This document shows, one piece after another, positions 1 to 8,744 of a stretch of DNA of 64,000 bases; within the stretch, counting starts at the first letter, position 1; every line of letters starts with the position of its first letter. Below the pieces are notes generated by a model, which had not been told where the DNA came from, did no database searches, and saw only the letters and a program-made list of their open reading frames with translations. The position numbers and the translations under genes were made by a program. Source of the stretch: Duganella sp. BJB476 (GTDB lineage: Bacteria > Pseudomonadota > Gammaproteobacteria > Burkholderiales > Burkholderiaceae_D); assembly GCF_003416895.1 (NCBI RefSeq), contig NZ_QVIO01000001.1:1736001-1800000 (forward strand), read 5' to 3'.

Positions 1-539
1 CCGGCAGTGGTAACGACTTTTCCAGCATCGACGAAGCGCTTGTCGCGGACCTTCGTCGCCGGGAAGAGCTTGGCAAGTTGAGGACGCATGGACACGGTAG
101 TGGTAGCCGCGATGCCGTCGAGCAGGCCCACTTTACCCAGGATGAAGGCGCCCGAGCAAACCGACATGACAACCTTCACCTTGGCGCTGCGCGCCTTGAT
201 CGACGCCAGCAAGGCAGCGTTTTTCAAGGCGTTCTGTATTCCGCCGCCCGGCACCAGCAAGACATCAACTTCCGGCAGATCGGCAAAATCGTAGTCGGGC
301 GTCACCTTGAGCCCCCAGATCGATTCGACGGTCGATTTTGTCTGTCCGACGGTGTACACCGTCGCGCCGCTCGCACCGAACACTTCCATCGGGCCGGCAT
401 AGTCGATTTCCTCCACGCCTTCGAACAGCACGATCGCCACCCGCAGCCCGCTGGAAGACATATCGTGCGCGGAAACGGCGAAACACGCCGCAAGGCATAG
501 CATTCCAACAAACAGTCGCAGTGCGCGCAAAGTTTTCAT
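1..539 (-). CDS. Secreted DJ-1/PfpI family protein, 3' part cut by window edge
   Basis: The minus-strand frame is open from an ATG at 539 to the window edge, so about 179 residues are visible and the C-terminus is missing. The N-terminus is a signal peptide (MKTLRALRLFVGMLCLAACF). It contains a lipobox-like LAAC, so it may be a lipoprotein. The rest matches the class I glutamine amidotransferase-like (DJ-1/PfpI, ThiJ) fold: VAIVLFEGVEEIDYAGPMEV near the start of the mature protein, a VLLVPGGG strand, and the nucleophile elbow SVCSGAFILG with its cysteine. GlxA-type regulators share this domain, but the exported N-terminus argues for a stand-alone periplasmic enzyme or binding protein. Substrate is unknown. 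Confidence 0.8.
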   Translation of the reverse strand, partial: MKTLRALRLFVGMLCLAACFAVSAHDMSSSGLRVAIVLFEGVEEIDYAGPMEVFGASGATVYTVGQTKSTVESIWGLKVTPDYDFADLPEVDVLLVPGGGIQNALKNAALLASIKARSAKVKVVMSVCSGAFILGKVGLLDGIAATTTVSMRPQLAKLFPATKVRDKRFVDAGKVVTTA

Positions 540-638
540 CGATATCCCTATTTGGAAAAACCCAAGTCTAGCAGCGGGTCGACGTACCCACGCTGACAAA
601 CTTAGGGCAAATTCCGCCAATGGCGAAGGGCTCTTAGC

Positions 639-3128
639 TCAAATCGGCGCGCCCGGCGGGATAACTGGCATGGCGCGCAGTTTGACGCTGCGCGGATCGG
701 CCAGGTAGGCGGCAATCAGCCCCGCCGCCTGCTTGCGGCTGTCGGCGGTGACGCCTTTGCCCGGGTTCTTTTGCAGCCACTGCGCCAGCTCGCGCGCGGA
801 CTGGCGCACTTCCGCGTCGACCTGCGGATGCAGCTTGCCGCCGTCGAGCAGATTCAGGGTGGCGTCGATCACCACCCAGTTGGCCGCCAATTGCACTGCC
901 TCGCCGCCCGCAACGGAGGCCGGCACCGGCTCGCGCTTCCACGTCTTTTGCAGCAGCAGCGACAGCACTTCCTGCACGCCCGGCTGCTGCGCATCGCGCG
1001 CGTGCTGCCAGGCGACGCGGTTGATGCGGGCCGGGTCGAGCAGGAAGCCGGCAGTCTGCGCGGCGCCCGCTTCGGCGATCGAGAAGGCGTCGAACACCGA
1101 TTCCATACGGGTGGTGAAGTATTCGCGGCTGCGTTCATGGCCCATCGCCGGTGGCGTCAGGATATCGAGCACGCCGGCCGGCAGCGCCAGGTACTCGGCG
1201 CGCAGGCTGTCGGCCAGACGGTTCAGGGCCTGGCGCTGCACCGCCGCCGGCGTGGCCTTGATGCCCGCCTTGGCCAGACCGGCCTTGACGTCGCCGCTGC
1301 TGGCGTAATCGAAATCGCCGCCGCCGACCAGGCGCGCCAGCGCTTCGCCCTGATAGCGCTGCAGCAGATAGACCGGCACCAGCCGCGCTTCCAGCTCGCC
1401 GATCTGGCGTGCATCCGGCAGCACGTCGACCGAGAAGGTCTGCAGCGCGCGTTGGCGCACGGCGCCCAGCTGGTCCCAGGTCTTGATCGAGTCCGGACCG
1501 AAGTCCCACAGCAAGCCATCGGGGTGGCTGGAACCGGGCGAGCGGTCGTCCTGGTCGCTGGAGTACAGCATGCCGGCCGCGCGCGCGTCGGCGCGCAGCT
1601 TGGCCAGCGCGGCCTGTTCCTGCGCACCGCTGCCGAAATCGCCGTAGATGTACTTGACGATGTAGTCGTCCCACGGACCAACGCCGACACCGTAGGCGTC
1701 GGCGATATCGACGTTGCCCTTGGCGTCCAGCTTGAGGATGGGGTGCGGATAATCCATCACCGAGCCATTGCCCATGCGGCTGGCCGCGAAGTTGTGGGCG
1801 AAGCCCAGCGTATGGCCGACTTCATGCGCGGCCAATTGGCGCAGCCGCGCCAGCGCCATGGCCTCGGCCAGTTTCTGCTTGTCGGCCGGCGCGTTCTTGC
1901 CGTACGGTGCGAGCAGGCTTTCGGCGATCAGGATGTCCTGCCGCACCCGCTGCGAGCCTAGCGTGACGGCGCCACGGATAATCTCGCCGGTGCGCGGATC
2001 GGCCAGCGCGTTCCCGTAGGACCAGCCGCGCGTGGCGCGGTGCACCCAGTGGATCACGTTGTAGCGGATGTCCATCGCATCCACGCCTTCGGGCAGCAGC
2101 TCGACGCGATAAGCATCTTTGAAGCCGGCCTTCTCGAAGGCGCTGGCCCACCATGAAGCGCCGGCGATCAAGGCCGAGCGCACCGGCTCCGGCGCGCCAC
2201 GGTCGACGTAGTAGACGATGGGTTTCTTGACGGTGCTGACCGCGGCCGACGGATCGGTTTTCTCAAGGCGGTGCCGCACCTGCCAGTGCACGTCGATGCT
2301 GCTGGCGAGCGGCGTGGCGAAGTCGTAATAGCTGGCGTCGAAGCCGCCGGAATATGGATGGTAGCTGCGCGGCTGCCAGCCCGTCGCGGTCGCGGGCAGG
2401 CGCACCATGCTGATGCGCTGGCGCAGCGACAGGCTGCTGGCATCGGCCGCGACCTGACGCACGTACTCCGCTTGTCCGGGGCCGGCAAAGGTCAGCAGCG
2501 CTTCCAGTTCGACGTTGTCAGGGAAAGCCTTGGCCTGCTCCGCCAGCACCGCGCTGCGTGCCGCGTCGATCTGGTAGGCGCCCTGCTTGGCGGCATTCAG
2601 CCGCGCGCCGACGCCGTGCCGGTCCGCCAGCAGGAAGCCGGAGAAGTCGATCAGATGGCGCTCGCCTTCACTGGCGAGGATATCGCCCGACCACAGCACG
2701 CCGCTGGCGAACGATTCGGTGACAGCGGCGCGTTCGTCCTTGTCCGCCGAGGCGGCGATGAAGTTGGTATTTTCCTGCACCAGGAACAGGCGCGCGCCGT
2801 GCTTCTCAAAATGCACCATGCGCATCTCGCCCGGCTGGCCGCGATCCAGGCCAACGTCGTTCGAGCCCAGCGCATAAGGCAAGGAACTCAATAGCAGAAA
2901 GGGCTGCTCCAGCGTCGATACGGACAGCAGCACCCTGCCCTTGTCCGTATCACGCCAAAGGTCGATGAAGCCCGGCTGCGATTGCAGGCCGCGCGTGACA
3001 TCGGCGATCTTCTTGACCGAAGGCGCGGGCGCACCTTCGGCGGTTGCCGCCAGCGCCGGCGCCACCGGCGCCATGCCCAGCATCAGGATGGCGCACAGCA
3101 GCGGCCCGGCGACTGGCGCGGCCCTCAC
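639..3128 (-). CDS. Secreted zinc-dependent metalloprotease (DUF5117/DUF4953-type)
   Basis: An 829-residue exported protein with a cleavable signal peptide over residues 1-28 (hydrophobic core LLCAILMLGMAPVAPALA). Residues 435-445 read HEVGHTLGFAH, a complete HExxHxxGxxH metzincin zinc site with all three histidines and the catalytic glutamate. The size, the N-terminal half before the protease core and phrases such as YYVDRGAPEPVR and FAHNFAAS fit the large bacterial zinc-dependent metalloprotease family carrying DUF5117/DUF5118 regions. The start codon is GTG. It overlaps the stop of the upstream prolyl oligopeptidase gene by 4 bp (GTGA), implying translational coupling. Likely role: extracellular or periplasmic protein breakdown, inferred from the family. 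Confidence 0.85.
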   Translation of the reverse strand: MRAAPVAGPLLCAILMLGMAPVAPALAATAEGAPAPSVKKIADVTRGLQSQPGFIDLWRDTDKGRVLLSVSTLEQPFLLLSSLPYALGSNDVGLDRGQPGEMRMVHFEKHGARLFLVQENTNFIAASADKDERAAVTESFASGVLWSGDILASEGERHLIDFSGFLLADRHGVGARLNAAKQGAYQIDAARSAVLAEQAKAFPDNVELEALLTFAGPGQAEYVRQVAADASSLSLRQRISMVRLPATATGWQPRSYHPYSGGFDASYYDFATPLASSIDVHWQVRHRLEKTDPSAAVSTVKKPIVYYVDRGAPEPVRSALIAGASWWASAFEKAGFKDAYRVELLPEGVDAMDIRYNVIHWVHRATRGWSYGNALADPRTGEIIRGAVTLGSQRVRQDILIAESLLAPYGKNAPADKQKLAEAMALARLRQLAAHEVGHTLGFAHNFAASRMGNGSVMDYPHPILKLDAKGNVDIADAYGVGVGPWDDYIVKYIYGDFGSGAQEQAALAKLRADARAAGMLYSSDQDDRSPGSSHPDGLLWDFGPDSIKTWDQLGAVRQRALQTFSVDVLPDARQIGELEARLVPVYLLQRYQGEALARLVGGGDFDYASSGDVKAGLAKAGIKATPAAVQRQALNRLADSLRAEYLALPAGVLDILTPPAMGHERSREYFTTRMESVFDAFSIAEAGAAQTAGFLLDPARINRVAWQHARDAQQPGVQEVLSLLLQKTWKREPVPASVAGGEAVQLAANWVVIDATLNLLDGGKLHPQVDAEVRQSARELAQWLQKNPGKGVTADSRKQAAGLIAAYLADPRSVKLRAMPVIPPGAPI

Positions 3129-5296
3129 TGCTGGCCTGCCGCTTTGACGGCCTCCGTAGCGCCATCCATCTTCAGCGCGCGGCTCAGGAAGCCCCAGCGG
3201 TCCGCCACTTCCTCGATCTGCTTGGTGGTCGGCTTGCCGGCGCCGTGGCCTGCCTTGCTGTCGATGCGGATCAGGATAGGCGCGGCGCCGGCCTGGTCGG
3301 CCTGCGCGGTCGCGGCGAACTTGAAGCTATGCGCCGGCACCACGCGGTCGTCATGGTCGGCGGTGGTGATCATGGTCGCCGGGTAGCAAGTGCCCTTCTT
3401 CAGGTTGTGCAGCGGCGAGTACTTGACCAGCGCCTTGAACTCGTCGGCGTTGTCGGACGAGCCGTAGTCCGAGGTCCACGCCCAGCCGATGGTGAATTTA
3501 TGGAAGCGCAGCATATCGAGCACGCCCACCTGCGGAATCGCCGCCGCGAACAATTCGGGACGCTGCGTCATCGCCGCGCCGACCAGCAAGCCGCCATTGC
3601 TGCCGCCGCCGATGGACAGCTTGGCAGGCGACGTCACCTTGCTTGCGACCAGCCATTCGGCCGCGCCGATGAAGTCGTCGAACACGTTCTGCTTTTGCAG
3701 CTTGGTGCCGGCCGCGTGCCAGGATTCGCCATACTCGCCGCCGCCGCGCAGATTGGCCATCACGTAGACGCCGCCCATTTCCAGCCACGCCAGGTTGGCG
3801 ACCGAGAACGACGGCGTCAGCGAGATATTGAAGCCGCCGTAGCCATACAGGTAGGTCGGATTGCTGCCATCGAGCTTCAGGCCTTTTTTCGACACGATGA
3901 ACATCGGCACCTTGGTGCCATCGCGGCTGGTGAAAAACTCCTGGCGGGTTTCAAACGCGGCCGGGTCGAAGTCCACTTTCGGCTGGCGATACACGCTGCT
4001 CTTGTTGGCCTTCAGGTCGTAGCGGTAGATGGTGGTTGGCGTGGTGAAGCTGGTGTACGAATAGAAGGTCTCCGCATCTCCGCGCTTGCCGCCGAAGCCG
4101 CCCGCCGAACCCAGGCCTGGCAGTTCGAGATCGTGCAGCGGCTTGCCTTTCAGGTCGAACACCTTGACCAGGCTGTGGGCGTCGCTCAGGTAGTCCACCA
4201 ACAGCTGGTTGTTGACGATCGACGCCGACACCATGGTGTTGGCGGTTTCCGGCACGATCTGCTTCCAGTTCAGCACACCCGACTTGCGGGTGTCGATGGC
4301 GACGATGCGCCCGCGCGGCGCATTGCGCTCGGTGCGGAACCAGAACACCATGCCGTCATTGCCGATGAAGTTATACGCGGCGTCGAAATCCTCCAGCAGC
4401 GGCACCACCTTGGCGTCCTTGCGCGACAGGTCCTTGTAGTAGACGCGGTTCTTGTTCTCCGTGCCTTGCGACGCGGTGATGATGAGGAAGCGGCCATCTT
4501 CGGTCACTTCGCCGCCGAAGCCCCAGTCCTTGTGGTCGGGACGGTCGTAGACCAGCGTGTCCGCGCTTTGCGGCGTGCCGATTTTGTGGAAGTACAGCTT
4601 CTGGAAGTAGTTCACATCGGCCAGCTTGGTCGCTTCCTTCGGCTCGTCGTAGCGGCTGTAGAAGAAGCCGGAACCGTCGTGCAGCCATGCGGTGCTGGAG
4701 AACTTGACCCACTTGATGTGGTCCTCGATGTCCTTGCCGCTGTCGATGTCGCGCACCTTGATTTCGTTCCAGTCGGAGCCGGAAGCGGCGGTGCTGTAGG
4801 CCAGGTATTTGCCGTTCGGGCTCACCGCCAGGCCGGCCAGTGCGACGGTGCCGTCGGCGGCCAGGGTGTTCGGATCGAGCAGCATGCGCGGCACGTCGGC
4901 CAGCGTCTTCATCGTGTACAGCACGGACTGATTTTGCAGGCCGTCGTTACGGCTGTAGAAATAGCGGCCGCCTTCCTTGAACGGCACGCTGAAGCGCTCG
5001 AAGTTCCACAGCTTGGTCAGGCGGGTCTTGATGGCGTCGCGGCCGGGGATCTGCGACAGGTAGTCCTGCGTCAGTTTATTCTGCGCGACGACCCAGGCGT
5101 GGGTCTCGTCGCTGTTGGCGTCTTCCAGCCAGCGGTAGGGATCGGCCACTTTGACGCCGTGATAGTCGTCGGTCTGGTCGACGGTGCGGGTGACGGGATA
5201 GTTCACGCCAGGGCCGGAGGCGGCGCAGGTTTGGGCGGAGGCGCTGTGCGCCATCAGGACGGCGGCGGCCAGTGCCGCGCATTTCAGATGCTTCAT
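3125..5296 (-). CDS. Prolyl oligopeptidase family serine peptidase (S9A), secreted
   Basis: I start at the ATG at 5296, which gives a clean signal peptide (MKHLKCAALAAAVLMAHSAS) and 723 residues. An upstream in-frame start would add 29 arginine-rich residues and is unlikely. Residues about 30-430 are the N-terminal segment and seven-bladed propeller (YPVTRTVD, DPYRWLED near residue 55). The C-terminal alpha/beta hydrolase has the triad Ser566 (GGGSNGG), Asp650 (DHDDRVVP) and His684 (GHGAGKP). The enzyme cleaves after proline in short peptides. It is the first gene of a two-gene operon with the metalloprotease, which suggests stepwise degradation of extracytoplasmic protein to peptides. The coupling is seen; the joint role is inferred. 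Confidence 0.93.
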   Translation of the reverse strand: MKHLKCAALAAAVLMAHSASAQTCAASGPGVNYPVTRTVDQTDDYHGVKVADPYRWLEDANSDETHAWVVAQNKLTQDYLSQIPGRDAIKTRLTKLWNFERFSVPFKEGGRYFYSRNDGLQNQSVLYTMKTLADVPRMLLDPNTLAADGTVALAGLAVSPNGKYLAYSTAASGSDWNEIKVRDIDSGKDIEDHIKWVKFSSTAWLHDGSGFFYSRYDEPKEATKLADVNYFQKLYFHKIGTPQSADTLVYDRPDHKDWGFGGEVTEDGRFLIITASQGTENKNRVYYKDLSRKDAKVVPLLEDFDAAYNFIGNDGMVFWFRTERNAPRGRIVAIDTRKSGVLNWKQIVPETANTMVSASIVNNQLLVDYLSDAHSLVKVFDLKGKPLHDLELPGLGSAGGFGGKRGDAETFYSYTSFTTPTTIYRYDLKANKSSVYRQPKVDFDPAAFETRQEFFTSRDGTKVPMFIVSKKGLKLDGSNPTYLYGYGGFNISLTPSFSVANLAWLEMGGVYVMANLRGGGEYGESWHAAGTKLQKQNVFDDFIGAAEWLVASKVTSPAKLSIGGGSNGGLLVGAAMTQRPELFAAAIPQVGVLDMLRFHKFTIGWAWTSDYGSSDNADEFKALVKYSPLHNLKKGTCYPATMITTADHDDRVVPAHSFKFAATAQADQAGAAPILIRIDSKAGHGAGKPTTKQIEEVADRWGFLSRALKMDGATEAVKAAGQQ

Positions 5297-5453
5297 GCGA
5301 AAGCCCATAAAGTCGAAGAATATTCGGAAGCGGCAAACCGGGATACGGCGCCGCCGGGGCTCAATGACACCAGTAACCACCACGCGTCACGCGGTCGATC
5401 ATAGCTTGATTTGTGACAAATAAGCAATGATAGGAATGCGTTATCGGCGTGTT

Positions 5454-6536
5454 TTATTCGGCGCGCAAAATGCTGTCCGTGCTGACGACGCGCACGTCAT
5501 GCATCTGGTTCAGGTAGGCTTCCAGATAGCCTTTGTGCGACGCGCCGACGACGACCAGGGTGCGGCGGCCCGCCACCAAGCCGGACGCTTCGCGGATATT
5601 GGAGGCCATCCGCAAGTTGCGCGTCTCCCAGTAGCTGACATAACCGCGCCCGAAATGCTGGGGCGACGGTTCTTCCAGCGCGGCGCCGAAGTCGCCGCGG
5701 AAGGTCAGCTCGGCGGCGCCGGCGGCGTTGAACGCGCGGTACATCGCCAGCACGCCGGCTGGTGTCGCCAACCCGGCGTACAGTGCATCGTCCTGGAGCT
5801 TGCGCGTCGCATTGAACGGGTTGTCCCACGCTTTCATGATCGCCGCGCCGTAGGCTTTTTCATCGGCTTCGTTGGAGTCGGCCGTGTGGTCATCCATCGG
5901 ATACACCCGCTCATGCCCGCAGCGGGCTGCGAGCGACGCCGCAATCAGATAATCTTCACCGCGCTTTAGACGCAGCTTGTCCAGGATCTCCACCAGCTTG
6001 TCATTCAGGCCGTCACCGGCGTGCCTTTCGTCGGCCGGCAGGCGTAGCCATTGCACCGTTGCGGAAGCGGGTTCACCGGCAGCCAGGAACAGCGACGCCA
6101 GCTTGCGCCGCTGGCCTGCCATCGGCGCCGCCGGCCATGCGGCCAGCGTGCGATCCACCTGCGCGGTGGCGGCGGGGACGTCAAGGCCGGTGGCACTGGC
6201 GGCCGGCGCGGGGTCCCAGCAATAGGACTTGACCGTATCGTCGTAGCGCTCAGGGTAGCTGCGCAGGAAAGCGCACTGCGACCCGGACAGCGCCTCGATG
6301 GCGATGGCCTTGGGCTGCCAAGCCGCGAGGCGTTCCATCAGCAAGCTCAGATTGGCGGGGTCGAAGGACTTCGGCAATTGCGACAGATGGGCGGAGCCAA
6401 GCACCATCAGCTCGTTCGGCTGCCCCCGCTGCAACTTGAATGCGCCGGGAGAAAAATCCAGGGCGCCGGATTCGGCGGCGCGCACCTGGCCTTGAACTGC
6501 GAAAACGACAACGATACCGGCAAGCAGACGATGCAT
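5454..6536 (-). CDS. Secreted DUF5694-like (TraB/GumN-type fold) protein
   Basis: A 360-residue protein with an N-terminal signal peptide (MHRLLAGIVVVFAVQGQVRA) and a strong ribosome binding site (AGGAGG) before the ATG. The first domain strand is ELMVLGSAHLSQLP, followed by LLMERLAAWQPKAIAIEALSG. The C-terminus carries RRTLVVVGASHKGYLEAYLN. This GSAH ... AIE ... GASH layout is like DUF5694 and the wider TraB/GumN/ChaN-type group, which bind metal or haem-like ligands through such histidines and glutamates. I know of no defined enzymatic role. It sits alone between the prolyl oligopeptidase and lipoprotein genes. Assignment rests on motif layout only. Confidence 0.6.
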   Translation of the reverse strand: MHRLLAGIVVVFAVQGQVRAAESGALDFSPGAFKLQRGQPNELMVLGSAHLSQLPKSFDPANLSLLMERLAAWQPKAIAIEALSGSQCAFLRSYPERYDDTVKSYCWDPAPAASATGLDVPAATAQVDRTLAAWPAAPMAGQRRKLASLFLAAGEPASATVQWLRLPADERHAGDGLNDKLVEILDKLRLKRGEDYLIAASLAARCGHERVYPMDDHTADSNEADEKAYGAAIMKAWDNPFNATRKLQDDALYAGLATPAGVLAMYRAFNAAGAAELTFRGDFGAALEEPSPQHFGRGYVSYWETRNLRMASNIREASGLVAGRRTLVVVGASHKGYLEAYLNQMHDVRVVSTDSILRAE

Positions 6537-6681
6537 GGGACCTCCTGAGGTAAATGGAATCGCGACAGCTTAAAGCTGCCGCGCCATCGTTGGAGCAGCC
6601 ATGCGACGTATTGCAGATTAGGCTAGACGAAATGCAAATGCGCCGGATACGTCGCGGGTGGAACAACGGCTACAGCACACG

Positions 6682-8667
6682 TCAGGGGCCGACCGGTGCG
6701 ATGTTGAGCGTGCCGCTGACGCCCTGGTCTATTTGCGAACCGCTCACCGTCACCACCAGCAAGCCGTCACCGGAAATCATCAAGTTGCCGGCGGAAGCCG
6801 GAATGTTATACATCGTTTTCAGCAGCGTCCCACTGGTATCGTAGACCAGGATATCGGTCGGCTCGTAATAGCTATCGAAGCCGCAGTAGATGCGACCGTC
6901 GCTGCCGACCTGGACATTGTTCTGGTAAGCGACATTCGCATCCAGGCCGACCAAGCCGCCCCCCGTCCCCACCGCCGTCCACGAACACTGGTATCGGGTA
7001 CCGTCGGTGACGTACAGGCGCTGCCCGTCGGCGCTTAACGCAATTTGCCGGCCCGAATAGTAAACCGGTATGGGAAGCGCCCTCAACGTACCTCCGGCTG
7101 TGTCGGTATAGTCGAGATTTGCGGTGTACAGCGGCCGCAACTTACTTTCGTCTTGCGCCGCCAGCACACGGCCGTCCGCGCTGACCGTCATCTTGCCAAA
7201 ACCGATACCGCTGTCGGGCAAGCGCTTGCCTGTCGCCGCGACAAATACGCTGCCGTCGCTGCCCAACACCAGCTCTACCCCATTGATACGCATGGCCTTG
7301 ACGTAAGTATCCCAACCGTTGGTTGGCTGGCCTGCCTTCAGCATAGGCCAGGTTCCGGTCTGCTTGCGGCTGGCCAAGTCAATCACCACGATGTTCGCGC
7401 TGCCTTCGAGCACGTACAAGCGGTCGCCATTGGGGCTGACCGACATCTGCCCCAACTGCGCCGGCAGCCCGGTGACGCTGCCTTCCAACTGGCCGGTGTA
7501 CAGATTATAAATATCGACCGTTGCGCCGCCATTGTGCGCATACACCCACGGCCGGACCGGATCGCTCACCATTTTTTGATAAACCCGGCTGGACGTCACC
7601 GTTGCAGAAGGGGTGCTGCTGCCTTTCCAGACCGCCACTTTGACTGGTTCGGGCGCGCTGGCGCCGTTGTCCCCGCCAAGTGTCACCGTGGCATAGCTAA
7701 TCGCGTCGGCCGGCAGTGCCGCTGGATTGACGGTCAAGGTCAATTTATTGTCGCCGGCGGTCTGCCCAGCGGAGGTCACGCTCAGCCATGCCTGGTCGGA
7801 ATGGGCGCTCCAGCGGGTGTTTTTACCCAGGTTGTCGCTGACGGTCAATGTACGGCTCAGGCGGGACCACCCTGGCACCGAAGTGAAAGCAACGCCCGCT
7901 TCCGAAGCCAAAACTTTGTGCTCGAAGGCGTCGATGGTCAGCGTAACGGGGAAGGTGCTGGTGACCGCGTCGACCGACGTCAAGGTCACGTTCGCCGTGT
8001 AAGTACCGGCCGCCAGGCCCTTGGCGTCGACACTGACATTTAACTTGGTGGAGCCGCTGCCGCTGGCGGTGTCCAGCTTGATCCATGCGGCGCCGGCAGC
8101 AGCACGCCAGGTGCGGCCTTCGGCCCGCACATCGACCGGGATGGCCGCCGGCACGTCGCCGTCCAGGTGCATGCGGATCGCCACCGGTTGCGCAGGGACC
8201 GCGGCAAACGTCGGGTAGCCCGGCGGAGCGACATGCAATTCATATGGCAGGCTCATAGGCGAGCCGGGGAACTGGCTGTTGCATGCCTCATCACGGCAAA
8301 GCTTGAGCTGCAAATTGCCCGTATAGCTGCCAACCGCCAGATTCGAAGACGGATGCAAAGAGCCGTAGAACGAATAGTCGGCAGACACGGAAACCCAGGC
8401 ATCGGGCGATATGACGCCGGCAGTGTCGACGATCAAGGCATACACCTTGGTGACGTTAGCGAAATCGGCGGGTTTGGCGACATGTCCCGATACCGTCAAC
8501 GGAATCTGGTCCGCCGTGGAAAACGTTGCTTTGATGACCGGCTGGTCCAGCACCAATGCCGGTGCCGCCTCCGGTGCCGCAGACGCCGGCGACGAGGAGC
8601 CACCTCCGCCGCAACCGCCCAGCAAAGCCAATAAAAAAACTGCACAATATCGCGCGCGGACTTCCAT
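6682..8667 (-). CDS. Lipoprotein with BACON-like domains and a C-terminal beta-propeller
   Basis: I use the ATG at 8667, preceded by AAGG. An in-frame TTG at 8682 is the alternative. The N-terminus has a lipoprotein signal with LLGGC followed by a Gly/Ser-rich linker, so the mature protein should be lipid-anchored. The middle holds at least two BACON-type immunoglobulin-like repeats: W-rich strands such as AAWIKLDTASG and QAWLSVTSAGQ, each followed by AGTYTANVTLTS- or SYATVTLGG-like strands. The C-terminal half is a YVTN-like propeller (GQMSVSPNGDRLYVLEGSANI, GRVLAAQDES, LSADGQRLYVTDG). BACON domains are usually linked to glycan or mucin binding. The ligand here is unknown. Confidence 0.75.
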   Translation of the reverse strand: MEVRARYCAVFLLALLGGCGGGGSSSPASAAPEAAPALVLDQPVIKATFSTADQIPLTVSGHVAKPADFANVTKVYALIVDTAGVISPDAWVSVSADYSFYGSLHPSSNLAVGSYTGNLQLKLCRDEACNSQFPGSPMSLPYELHVAPPGYPTFAAVPAQPVAIRMHLDGDVPAAIPVDVRAEGRTWRAAAGAAWIKLDTASGSGSTKLNVSVDAKGLAAGTYTANVTLTSVDAVTSTFPVTLTIDAFEHKVLASEAGVAFTSVPGWSRLSRTLTVSDNLGKNTRWSAHSDQAWLSVTSAGQTAGDNKLTLTVNPAALPADAISYATVTLGGDNGASAPEPVKVAVWKGSSTPSATVTSSRVYQKMVSDPVRPWVYAHNGGATVDIYNLYTGQLEGSVTGLPAQLGQMSVSPNGDRLYVLEGSANIVVIDLASRKQTGTWPMLKAGQPTNGWDTYVKAMRINGVELVLGSDGSVFVAATGKRLPDSGIGFGKMTVSADGRVLAAQDESKLRPLYTANLDYTDTAGGTLRALPIPVYYSGRQIALSADGQRLYVTDGTRYQCSWTAVGTGGGLVGLDANVAYQNNVQVGSDGRIYCGFDSYYEPTDILVYDTSGTLLKTMYNIPASAGNLMISGDGLLVVTVSGSQIDQGVSGTLNIAPVGP

Positions 8668-8680
8668 GATCAACCTTGTC

Positions 8681-8706
8681 AATTTACAAACTTCTAATTG
8701 TAAATT
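8681..8706. promoter_or_regulatory. Perfect 9-bp inverted repeat upstream of the lipoprotein gene
   Basis: AATTTACAA at 8681-8689 and TTGTAAATT at 8698-8706 are perfect complements separated by 8 nt. The repeat sits 14 bp upstream of the ATG at 8667 in an AT-rich patch. An operator for a dimeric repressor, or a hairpin near the ribosome binding site, would both fit. No regulator can be named. Confidence 0.5.
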
Positions 8707-8744
8707 AACGCTGCATTTTTAGCAATTCAACCAAGGGCTGCGGC

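Noticed and set aside
3044..5404. Plus-strand open frame of 786 codons
   Set aside because: Antisense to the prolyl oligopeptidase with its catalytic triad; composition is that of a shadow frame.
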